Part shown: in pieces, positions 1 to 7,088 of the stretch
Numbering within the stretch: the first letter of the stretch is position 1
Layout: the number at the start of each line of letters is the position of its first letter
NCBI GenBank assembly: GCA_002337605.1
Contig: DDGL01000014.1
Location: 259,827 to 323,826 of the forward strand
Origin: Flavobacteriaceae bacterium UBA1903
Lineage (GTDB): Bacteria; Bacteroidota; Bacteroidia; Flavobacteriales; Flavobacteriaceae
DNA length: 64,000 bases
Direction of reading: 5' to 3'
Translations under genes and position numbers: made by a program
The notes under the pieces: generated by a model
Database searches by the model: none
What the model was told of the DNA's origin: nothing
The model's input: only the letters and a program-made list of their open reading frames with translations

Positions 1-1586
1 TTCAAAATTGGGCACAGTACAGGTTGGTCATGCGCTATTTAGCCGAAATGACGAACGAACAAACCCTGGTGATGTACTCTGGTCACCCGCTGGGTTTATT
101 TCCTTCCCATAAAGATGCTCCTCGTGTAGTTGTCACTAATGGAATGATGATTCCCAACTACTCACAACCTGATGACTGGGAAAAATTTAATGCTCTTGGT
201 GTAACCCAGTATGGACAAATGACCGCTGGAAGCTATATGTACATTGGCCCACAAGGAATTGTACACGGAACAACCATTACAGTGCTGAACGGATTTAGAA
301 AAATTAAAAAATCTCCCAAGGGAGGACTTTTCGTTACTTCAGGGTTGGGGGGTATGAGTGGCGCACAGCCTAAAGCCGGAAACATTGCTGGCTGCGTAAC
401 CGTTTGTGCCGAGGTAAATGAAAAAGCAACCAAAACCCGTCACAGTCAAGGCTGGGTAGACGAGGTAATAAGTGATGTTAGATTACTATCCACTCGGGTA
501 AAAGAAGCTGTAGCCAACAAAGAAACGGTATCAATTGCTTATGACGGTAATGTTGTAGATGTCTGGGAACATTTTTATAAGGAGGATATTACAATAGACC
601 TGGGAAGTGACCAGACCTCCTTGCACAACCCGTGGGCCGGCGGGTATTACCCTGTAGATATGAGCTACGAAGATGCCAACGAGATGATGGCAAACAATCC
701 TGAACAATTTAAAACTGAAATACAACGCACTCTGAAAAGACATGCAGCAGCCATAAACAAACACACCGAAAAAGGGACTTATTTTTTCGACTACGGAAAT
801 GCATTTTTATTGGAAGCTTCCAGAGCAGGTGCCGCTATTATGGCCGAAAATGGAATTGACTTCAAGTACCCTAGCTATGTTCAGGATATTATGGGACCTA
901 TGTGCTTTGATTATGGTTTTGGACCATTTCGCTGGGTATGTGCTTCAGGAAAACCTGAGGATCTAGCCAGGACCGATGCTATTGCCTGCGATGTGCTGGA
1001 AGAAATCATGAAATCTTCGCCAGCCGAAATTCAGCAGCAAATGCAGGATAATATTACCTGGATTAAAGGCGCACAAGAAAATAAACTCGTAGTAGGAAGT
1101 CAGGCAAGGATCCTTTATGCCGATGCCGAAGGTAGAATGAAAATTGCGAGTGCTTTTAATACGGCTATTTCAGAAGGCAAGCTAGGAACTGTTATTCTAG
1201 GGCGTGACCATCACGATGTTTCAGGAACAGATTCTCCTTACCGGGAAACCAGCAACATTTACGACGGGAGTCGTTTTACAGCAGACATGGCTATCCATAA
1301 TGTGATTGGAGATAGCTTTAGAGGAGCCACCTGGGTAAGCATCCACAATGGGGGTGGCGTAGGCTGGGGAGAGGTTATTAACGGTGGCTTCGGTATGGTT
1401 CTTGATGGTAGTAAGGATGCGCAACGACGTCTGGAAAGTATGTTATTCTGGGATGTAAATAACGGAATCGCTAGACGCAGTTGGGCACGAAATGATGAAG
1501 CGATTTTTGCTATAAAAAGAGAGATGGATCGCAATCCAAGCCTTACTGTAACGCTTCCTAATTTTGTAGATGAATCATTATTATAA
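1..1586 (+). CDS. hutU: Urocanate hydratase (urocanase), 5' end outside window
   Basis: Converts urocanate to imidazolonepropionate, the second step of histidine degradation, using a tightly bound NAD+; cytoplasmic. The frame is open from base 3 and the residues read there (NWAQYRLVMRYLAEM) already look like urocanase, so the gene runs off the left edge and 527 residues are visible. Family hallmarks are the glycine-rich GLGGMSGAQ near residue 115, GRDHHDVSG near 400 and the highly conserved VSIHNGGGVGWG near 440. Bacteroidota urocanases are longer than the roughly 557-residue proteobacterial form, so about 130-150 residues are probably missing. No other hut gene is visible. Function is near certain; only the start is unknown. 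Confidence 0.95.
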   Translation, partial: QNWAQYRLVMRYLAEMTNEQTLVMYSGHPLGLFPSHKDAPRVVVTNGMMIPNYSQPDDWEKFNALGVTQYGQMTAGSYMYIGPQGIVHGTTITVLNGFRKIKKSPKGGLFVTSGLGGMSGAQPKAGNIAGCVTVCAEVNEKATKTRHSQGWVDEVISDVRLLSTRVKEAVANKETVSIAYDGNVVDVWEHFYKEDITIDLGSDQTSLHNPWAGGYYPVDMSYEDANEMMANNPEQFKTEIQRTLKRHAAAINKHTEKGTYFFDYGNAFLLEASRAGAAIMAENGIDFKYPSYVQDIMGPMCFDYGFGPFRWVCASGKPEDLARTDAIACDVLEEIMKSSPAEIQQQMQDNITWIKGAQENKLVVGSQARILYADAEGRMKIASAFNTAISEGKLGTVILGRDHHDVSGTDSPYRETSNIYDGSRFTADMAIHNVIGDSFRGATWVSIHNGGGVGWGEVINGGFGMVLDGSKDAQRRLESMLFWDVNNGIARRSWARNDEAIFAIKREMDRNPSLTVTLPNFVDESLL

Positions 1587-1598
1587 AAAAAATGTACT

Positions 1599-2141
1599 AT
1601 GAAACTATTTAAATTAACTCCGCTGCTTCTCTTGTTTGTGTTTGCATCGTGTACTTCGGTACGTGTAGCGACAGATTACGACAGGAAAGCAAATTTCAGC
1701 AACTATAATAGCTTTGCTTTTTATAAACCTGGTATCGATGAAGCTAAAATTAGCGACCTCGATAAAAAAAGAATTTTAAGAGCCATTGACGCTAATCTTC
1801 AAGCCAAGGGAATGACAAAGTCTCAGTCCCCAGCACTCCTTGTAAGTATCTTCACCAAAGAGCGTGAACGTGTAGATGTGTACAATAATAACTTCGGATA
1901 TGGATGGGGCTGGAATCCGTGGTGGTATGGCAATAACTGGGGGAGCACTGTGTCCCGCTCTACTGAAGGGAGTCTTTATATAGACCTCATAGATGCGAAG
2001 ACCAATGAATTGGTTTGGCAGGGCATTGGGAGCTCTCAATTATACACTGGAAGTGACATAGACCGTCGCGAAGAAAAGATCAGGGAAATTGTTTCTGAAA
2101 TTTTAGCTGAATACCCTCCGGGCGTACTAGCAAAAAAATAA
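1599..2141 (+). CDS. DUF4136 domain lipoprotein
   Basis: Small predicted lipoprotein of 180 residues. A type II signal peptide with lipobox FASC places the lipidated cysteine at residue 18. The remainder matches the DUF4136 pattern: an early TDYDRKANFSNYNSFAFY block, a mid-protein Gly/Trp/Tyr/Asn-rich stretch (about residues 94-113), then a block in which the protein is described as a YIDLIDAKTNELVWQG strand pair and a C-terminal helix. The family is common in Bacteroidota envelopes and its role is unknown. It lies 12 bases after hutU on the same strand, so it may be cotranscribed, but I see no functional link to histidine degradation. Confidence 0.85.
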   Translation: MKLFKLTPLLLLFVFASCTSVRVATDYDRKANFSNYNSFAFYKPGIDEAKISDLDKKRILRAIDANLQAKGMTKSQSPALLVSIFTKERERVDVYNNNFGYGWGWNPWWYGNNWGSTVSRSTEGSLYIDLIDAKTNELVWQGIGSSQLYTGSDIDRREEKIREIVSEILAEYPPGVLAKK

Positions 2142-2152
2142 TATTTAGTTTT

Positions 2153-2176
2153 AAACCCTTCAAATCTGAAGGGTTT
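2153..2176. terminator. Bidirectional intrinsic terminator
   Basis: A perfect 10-base stem (AAACCCTTCA with TGAAGGGTTT, loop AATC) is followed by a run of T on the plus strand and preceded by A-rich DNA. It sits between the convergent DUF4136 gene and the last gene of the paa/bkd run, and would end both transcripts. Confidence 0.85.
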
Positions 2177-2177
2177 T

Positions 2178-4247
2178 TTAATACCTTAAAATTTCCTCTA
2201 TCTTCGCCTTCACTTTCTCCGTAGAAGGGATCATAGTTTCCTCCAATACTGAGTTTAAAGGGATCGCTGGCATATTTTCAGAGCCAATCACCATAACGGG
2301 TGCATCTAATTGCTGAAAACACTCTTCCTGAATTCGGCCTTGCAATGCTCTACTAAAGCTATTTTCACTTGGCTCCTCGGTCACCACAAGGCATTTTCCA
2401 CATTTCTTAACGCTTTTAAAAACCGTCTCATAATCCAGCGGATGTAACGTTCGTAAATCTACAATTTCAACACGATCTGTAACACCTAAATCTCGTGTAG
2501 CATTATACGCCCAATGCACGCCCATTCCGTAAGTAATAATGGACAAAGTTTCTTCCTCCTCCTGTGGCCAGATTTCCTGCAACACCCACGCTTTTCCAAA
2601 GGGAAGGATATAATCTTCGGCAGGCTCCAGACTTGTAGCACCTTTGGTTCCTTTAACTTTGCTCCAGTACAATCCTTTATGTTCAAAAATAACCACTGGA
2701 TTTGGATCGTAATAGGCTGCTTTCATCAAGCCTTTTAGATCGGCTCCGTTACTCGGATAGGCAATTTTAAGTCCGCGAATGTTACTCACCACACTTTCCA
2801 TAGAAGAAGAATGGTAAGGGCCACCACTTCCGTATGCTCCAATAGGAACACGTAAAATCATAGAAACCGGCCATTTTCCGTTAGACAAATAACAGCTACG
2901 AGACACTTCGGTAAACAACTGATTGAGTCCTGGCCAGATATAATCTGCAAACTGAACCTCCACGATAGGTTTTAGTCCCACCGCACTCATTCCTACCGTA
3001 GAACCTACAATAAAGGCCTCCTGAATTGGGGTGTTGAACACGCGATTATCACCAAATTTTTGCGCTAGGGTCGCAGCTTCTCTAAAAACTCCACCTAATC
3101 TTCCTCCAACATCTTGCCCGTATAGCAGGCATTCGGGATGTTTTGCCATGAGCTCTTCAATGGCAAACAGGGCACAATCTACCATCACCACTTTTTCGCC
3201 ACCCTTGGGGGAACGCTCCCCTACTTCTTCAGTAATAGATGTTGGCGCAAAATCATGCGTAAATAAATCCTCGGGCTTTGGGTCTGCAGCCTCAAGCGCT
3301 CGCTTCAGCGAATTTTCGATTTCGGCTTCGATTTCGGTTTCAATTTCCTTTATCTCTTTTTCTGAAATAGTATATTCTGAAAGTAATTTCAGCATCTTTG
3401 GATAGGGGTCACGACTGCGCGCTTCATCCAGATCATCTCGATAAAACTCCATCCGCACCCCTGAAGTATGGTGATTTAATAACGGAACTTTTGCGTGAAT
3501 TAAAATTGGGCGTCGTTCTTTTCGAATGGTTTCAATAGCATTTTTAACGGTGGTGTAACTTTCTTCAAAGTCGGTTCCGTCAATGGAGATTGCTTCCAAT
3601 CCGTGGAATCCTGCAGCATATTCAGCAGCATTCTGGGCTCTGGTTTCAGCAGCATTTGCCGAAATATCCCAACCATTATCCTGCACCAAATACAAAATAG
3701 GCAATTGTTTTAAGGCTGCCATTTGAAAAGCTTCCGCTATTTCGCCTTCGGTTACGGAGGCATCACCCAAAGAACACACTACAACGGGCTGATCCTTGCG
3801 TACCTGTTGCGCAATTGGCTCGTCCTTGCTTAAAGATTCTTTGTATGCAAACCCTAAAGCAACCCCAGTAGCAGGAATAGCCTGCATTCCCGTAGCACTA
3901 CTCTGGTGTGGGATTTTCGGTTTGTCGTCATCCCGTAAACTAGGGTGCGAATAATAGGTGCGCCCCGCAGAAAACGGATCTTCTTTTTTCGCTAATACCT
4001 GCAACATCATTTCATAAGGTGTCATCCCAATAGCAAGCAACATAGAGTCATCCCGGTAATACGGAAACATATAATCCTGAGGTAATAATTGCATACCCAC
4101 AGCAGTTTGTATCACTTCGTGCCCACGTGAGGTTGCGTGTACATATTTTGAAACTACCTTAAAGTTCTCTTCATAAATCTCGGTCATTGCTTTTGCGGTG
4201 ACCAGATTTTTAAAGGCCTTTAAAACAAGCTCTTTGGTTATTTTCAT
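2178..4247 (-). CDS. 2-oxoacid (branched-chain type) dehydrogenase E1, fused alpha and beta subunits
   Basis: Thiamine-diphosphate-dependent decarboxylase component of a 2-oxoacid dehydrogenase complex. The N-terminal half is an E1 alpha domain with the ThDP segment GDASVTEGE followed about 30 residues later by QDNGWDIS; the C-terminal half is an E1 beta domain (ALFAIEELMAKHP, YGQDVGGRLGGVFREA, PIQEAFIVG). Fusion of the two subunits in about 690 residues is normal for this Bacteroidota type and is not an assembly error. I place the start at 4247 (MKITKELVLKAFKNL) because the open frame upstream to 4313 translates a repeat element. The E2 gene lies 115 bases upstream with two palindromic repeats between. 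Substrate is not determined by sequence: branched-chain 2-oxoacids are the default, phenylpyruvate is an attractive alternative given the paa context. Confidence 0.9.
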   Translation of the reverse strand: MKITKELVLKAFKNLVTAKAMTEIYEENFKVVSKYVHATSRGHEVIQTAVGMQLLPQDYMFPYYRDDSMLLAIGMTPYEMMLQVLAKKEDPFSAGRTYYSHPSLRDDDKPKIPHQSSATGMQAIPATGVALGFAYKESLSKDEPIAQQVRKDQPVVVCSLGDASVTEGEIAEAFQMAALKQLPILYLVQDNGWDISANAAETRAQNAAEYAAGFHGLEAISIDGTDFEESYTTVKNAIETIRKERRPILIHAKVPLLNHHTSGVRMEFYRDDLDEARSRDPYPKMLKLLSEYTISEKEIKEIETEIEAEIENSLKRALEAADPKPEDLFTHDFAPTSITEEVGERSPKGGEKVVMVDCALFAIEELMAKHPECLLYGQDVGGRLGGVFREAATLAQKFGDNRVFNTPIQEAFIVGSTVGMSAVGLKPIVEVQFADYIWPGLNQLFTEVSRSCYLSNGKWPVSMILRVPIGAYGSGGPYHSSSMESVVSNIRGLKIAYPSNGADLKGLMKAAYYDPNPVVIFEHKGLYWSKVKGTKGATSLEPAEDYILPFGKAWVLQEIWPQEEEETLSIITYGMGVHWAYNATRDLGVTDRVEIVDLRTLHPLDYETVFKSVKKCGKCLVVTEEPSENSFSRALQGRIQEECFQQLDAPVMVIGSENMPAIPLNSVLEETMIPSTEKVKAKIEEILRY

Positions 4248-4258
4248 AATTATTTTTT

Positions 4259-4294
4259 TACTCCTCCCATTTGAAGGGGAGGTTGGGAGGGGAT
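4259..4294. repeat. Interspersed palindromic repeat, C-rich family, copy 1
   Basis: Imperfect hairpin of the CTCCTCCC / GGGAGG type in the gap between the E1 and E2 genes. It is in inverse orientation to the next copy 30 bases away (GGATG here, CATCC there), so the two could also pair with each other. Related copies lie near 10919, 18608, 42772 and 44869. Confidence 0.7.
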
Positions 4295-4324
4295 GCTTGT
4301 TAATTCTATTCATTATTCAAAAAA

Positions 4325-4354
4325 CATCCCCCTAGCCCCCTTCGAAGGGGGAGT
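4325..4354. repeat. Interspersed palindromic repeat, C-rich family, copy 2
   Basis: Matches the pattern CATCCCCCTAGCCCCC followed by TTCGAAGGGGGAG, a near-perfect hairpin ending 8 bases beyond the E2 stop codon. On the minus transcript it could stabilise the 3' end of the upstream message or attenuate E1 expression. Confidence 0.75.
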
Positions 4355-4362
4355 TCATATTA

Positions 4363-5658
4363 TTAAATTTTTCTACTTACATCAAACTGCTCCATATAAT
4401 CACCTACTCTTCGTAAAAAAGAGCCTGCTAAAAATCCGTCTACAATTCTATGATCAAAGGAAAGGGACAGGTACATCATACTTCTAATTTCTATGGTATC
4501 GCCATCCTCTTTCTCTAATACCTCAGCTCTCTTTTTGATAATTCCGGTAGCAAGGATAGCTGCTTCTGGCTGATTGATAATGGGTGTTCCCATTAAACTA
4601 CCAAAAGTTCCTACGTTACTTATAGTAAAAGTGCTCCCTTTCATATCGTCTCCTTTTAAATCGCCAGCACGTGATTTTCCAACCAGTTCATTGGTTGAAG
4701 CTGCCAGTTCTTTCAGGTTTTTTGTATCGGCATTTTTAACAACAGGTACAATTAAATTTCCCGATGGCAAGGCGGTAGCCATTCCTATGTTTATGTCTTC
4801 TTTTACAATAATATTTTTTCCATCTAAAGATGAATTTATCATCGGAAAATCTTTGATGGCTTTCGCCACGGCTTCGATAAACAGCGGAGTAAACGTTAGC
4901 TTCTCTCCATGTTTTTTCTGAAATTTCACCTTGTTGGCATTTCGCCAGGTGACCATATCGGTAAGATCTGCTTCAATATAGGCAGTTACGTGCGGACTCG
5001 TATGCTTGCTATACACCATATGGTCTGCAATCATTTCGCGCATGCGGTCCATTTCTACAATTTTTCCGGTGCCTTTATCAAACTTTAAGTCCGGGACCTG
5101 AAATCCTGAAACTTCTGGCACTACCTGTGCAAATTGAAAAGGTCTTCCTTCTTTTAAATAATTTGTTACGTCGCTTTTACGTAATCTTCCATCTTTTCCA
5201 GTCCCGGTGATCCGTGCTAACTCCTCATACGAAATATGGTTTTTTCGCGCTACAACATCAACTAAAGGTGAAATAAAAAGATTCTCGTTTATCTTAAAGT
5301 TTTTTGACCTGGCCGCTTTATCACCCTGATCTTTTTGAAGAGCTGGTTTTTTAGTTTTTGAAGCTGAAGTTTTGGTCTCCTTTTTTTGTTCTGAAATTTC
5401 AGTGGCCGAAGCACCTTCAGACAACTCTAAAACAGCAATGGTAGCGCCTACAGGCACAACGTCTTTCGCCGAAACTTTATGTGAAATCATTTTCCCGGCA
5501 CTTGGTGCAGGCACTTCATTATCTACTTTATCTGTTGCGACCTCAACAAGAATATCGCCTTCTTCAAAGGAATCTCCTTCCTGAACCAACCAGTTAATAA
5601 TAGTTCCCTCGGTAATACTTTCGCCCATTTTGGGCATTTTAAATTCAGTTTTTGACAT
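4363..5658 (-). CDS. 2-oxoacid dehydrogenase E2, dihydrolipoamide acyltransferase
   Basis: Acyltransferase core of the complex whose E1 is the next gene downstream. Residues 3-78 form one lipoyl domain with lipoylated Lys44 in ATDKVDNEV. A Lys/Thr/Ser-rich linker follows, then a peripheral subunit-binding domain (about 124-165, ISPLVDVVARKNHIS ... GTGKDGRLRKSDV) and the catalytic domain from about 195 to 431, with the active-site motif SFDHRIVDG, His403 and Asp407. Single lipoyl domain and total length (431) fit the branched-chain type. The start codon lies only 6 bases after the paaY stop codon, so the gene is translationally packed into the paa run. No E3 gene is nearby; a shared lipoamide dehydrogenase elsewhere is expected. 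Confidence 0.93.
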   Translation of the reverse strand: MSKTEFKMPKMGESITEGTIINWLVQEGDSFEEGDILVEVATDKVDNEVPAPSAGKMISHKVSAKDVVPVGATIAVLELSEGASATEISEQKKETKTSASKTKKPALQKDQGDKAARSKNFKINENLFISPLVDVVARKNHISYEELARITGTGKDGRLRKSDVTNYLKEGRPFQFAQVVPEVSGFQVPDLKFDKGTGKIVEMDRMREMIADHMVYSKHTSPHVTAYIEADLTDMVTWRNANKVKFQKKHGEKLTFTPLFIEAVAKAIKDFPMINSSLDGKNIIVKEDINIGMATALPSGNLIVPVVKNADTKNLKELAASTNELVGKSRAGDLKGDDMKGSTFTISNVGTFGSLMGTPIINQPEAAILATGIIKKRAEVLEKEDGDTIEIRSMMYLSLSFDHRIVDGFLAGSFLRRVGDYMEQFDVSRKI

Positions 5659-5664
5659 TGCGTC

Positions 5665-6270
5665 TTATTCTTTGTTTTTCGCCTTCATCTCTTGAAGTGT
5701 CTTATAAAAATCTTCTTGCTTTGGCCTATCTTTCGGAATCTCTCTCAAAGGCTCTACTTCTCTTAAGCTTTCGTGACAATCGCCAGGTAACTGCTGATAC
5801 AACTTAGTTCCCGCTGTTTTCCAGGCAATCATTTCTTCTGAAACTTCCTTGATTGCTTTTGCTGGATTACCCACAATTAATTGTCGTTTTTTAAATACTG
5901 CTTCAGCTTTTATAAACGCCATGGCTCCTACGATACACTCGTCTCCTATTTCAGCATCATCCATAATCACACTGTTCATTCCAATGAGGCAATTTCTACC
6001 TAAATTAGCTCCATGGATTATAGCTCCGTGACCTACATGAGCTCCTTTCTTCAACACAATGCTCTTTCCCGGAAACATATGTACAGTACAATTTTCTTGT
6101 ACATTCACACCATCTTCCAAAATTATCTCACCCCAATCGCCACGGATTGCTGCTCCGGGGCCTATATAACAATTCCTACCAATAATCACGTTCCCTGTTA
6201 CAGCCGCAAGCGGATGCACGAAACTGGATTCATGGATTACGGGTATGTGACCTTTAAAACTATAAATCAT
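5665..6270 (-). CDS. paaY: PaaY-type hexapeptide-repeat thioesterase / gamma-carbonic-anhydrase fold
   Basis: Left-handed parallel beta-helix protein of 201 residues with isoleucine-patch repeats from about residue 20 to 135 (NVIIGRNCYIGPGAAIRGDWG, AHVGHGAIIHGANLG split across turns). Histidines in CTVHMF and HVGHGAIIHG are placed like the metal ligands of gamma-carbonic anhydrases. In characterised paa systems PaaY hydrolyses CoA adducts of the dead-end product formed when the reactive ring-opened aldehyde is not oxidised, and so prevents CoA depletion. Its start codon overlaps the stop of the preceding enoyl-CoA hydratase gene (TAATG). The assignment rests on fold plus operon position. Confidence 0.85.
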   Translation of the reverse strand: MIYSFKGHIPVIHESSFVHPLAAVTGNVIIGRNCYIGPGAAIRGDWGEIILEDGVNVQENCTVHMFPGKSIVLKKGAHVGHGAIIHGANLGRNCLIGMNSVIMDDAEIGDECIVGAMAFIKAEAVFKKRQLIVGNPAKAIKEVSEEMIAWKTAGTKLYQQLPGDCHESLREVEPLREIPKDRPKQEDFYKTLQEMKAKNKE

Positions 6271-7022
6271 TATTTGAATCTCTTCAACGTTTCCTTTGTA
6301 AACTCACTCAAAACCAATCGCCCAGAGATCACGGCACGTTCAGCAAGTAAATCATCCCAATTTTCAGTACCTGCCCACATTATTTTTTTCATTTCTTTCA
6401 TGGCTTCAGGATTGTAATTGCATAGATTTTCTGCAAAGGCTTGAACGGCTTCATCCAATGCTTCGGTGCTTTCGTGAACGCTGGCGTACAAACCTTTTTG
6501 TCGTGCCCATTCTGCATCGTAAAAGCTATTAGCGTCTATTGCGATCTGGCTCATTCCTGTTAAGCCAAGTTTTCTTTCCACTGCCGGGCCCACTACAAAA
6601 GGGCCAATTCCTATGTTTAACTCACTCAATTTTATACTTGCAAACTTAGTTGCCATACAGTAATCTGTCGCGCTCGCAACACCTACTCCGCCTCCTACTG
6701 TCTTACCTTGAATACGCCCGATGATAAATTTTGGGCATTTACGCATAGCATTGATCACGTTTGCAAATCCGCTAAAGAATACTTTACCGGTTTCTGCATC
6801 GTTGATATTGATAAGTTCCTTAAAACTGGCTCCGGCGCAAAATGTTCTCTCGCCCCCACTTTTAAGTATAATTACTTTTACATCGTCATTTTCTCCAGCT
6901 TTAGTAATGGTGGTAGCCAATTTCGCTAAAATATCTCCAGGCAAACTGTTGTGCGCTGGATGGAAAAATTCTATGGTTGAGATTCCGTTGTGTATGTCTT
7001 CTTGTACGTATGGTGCTGTCAA
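6270..7022 (-). CDS. paaF: Enoyl-CoA hydratase/isomerase family protein (PaaF-like)
   Basis: Crotonase-fold protein of 250 residues, probably the hydratase for 2,3-dehydroadipyl-CoA in the late beta-oxidation part of the pathway. The oxyanion-hole segments are FCAGASFKEL (about 60-70) and KTVGGGVGVASATDY (about 104-118). No ATG is available near the N-terminus: the frame begins with TTG at 7022, and the reading MTAPYVQEDI from that codon fits the expected start of the family, so a TTG start is called. Shares one base with paaY (TAATG), implying translational coupling. Since the run contains two crotonases, assignment of PaaF here and PaaG at 13012 rests on the clearer PaaG signature of the other. 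Confidence 0.8.
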   Translation of the reverse strand: MTAPYVQEDIHNGISTIEFFHPAHNSLPGDILAKLATTITKAGENDDVKVIILKSGGERTFCAGASFKELININDAETGKVFFSGFANVINAMRKCPKFIIGRIQGKTVGGGVGVASATDYCMATKFASIKLSELNIGIGPFVVGPAVERKLGLTGMSQIAIDANSFYDAEWARQKGLYASVHESTEALDEAVQAFAENLCNYNPEAMKEMKKIMWAGTENWDDLLAERAVISGRLVLSEFTKETLKRFK

Positions 7023-7088
7023 AATAAAAATTTTATAAATTAAATATAGGCTCCTGTCCTTTAAAGGAAGAAGCTTTCTTGGTTTCTT

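Noticed and set aside
2178..4247. Apparent fusion artefact of two genes (E1 alpha and beta)
   Set aside because: The fused E1 is a known Bacteroidota form, with both domains complete and an intact linker.
4248..4313. N-terminal extension of the E1 protein by 22 residues
   Set aside because: The codons lie in a palindromic repeat; MKITKELVLKAF is the natural start.
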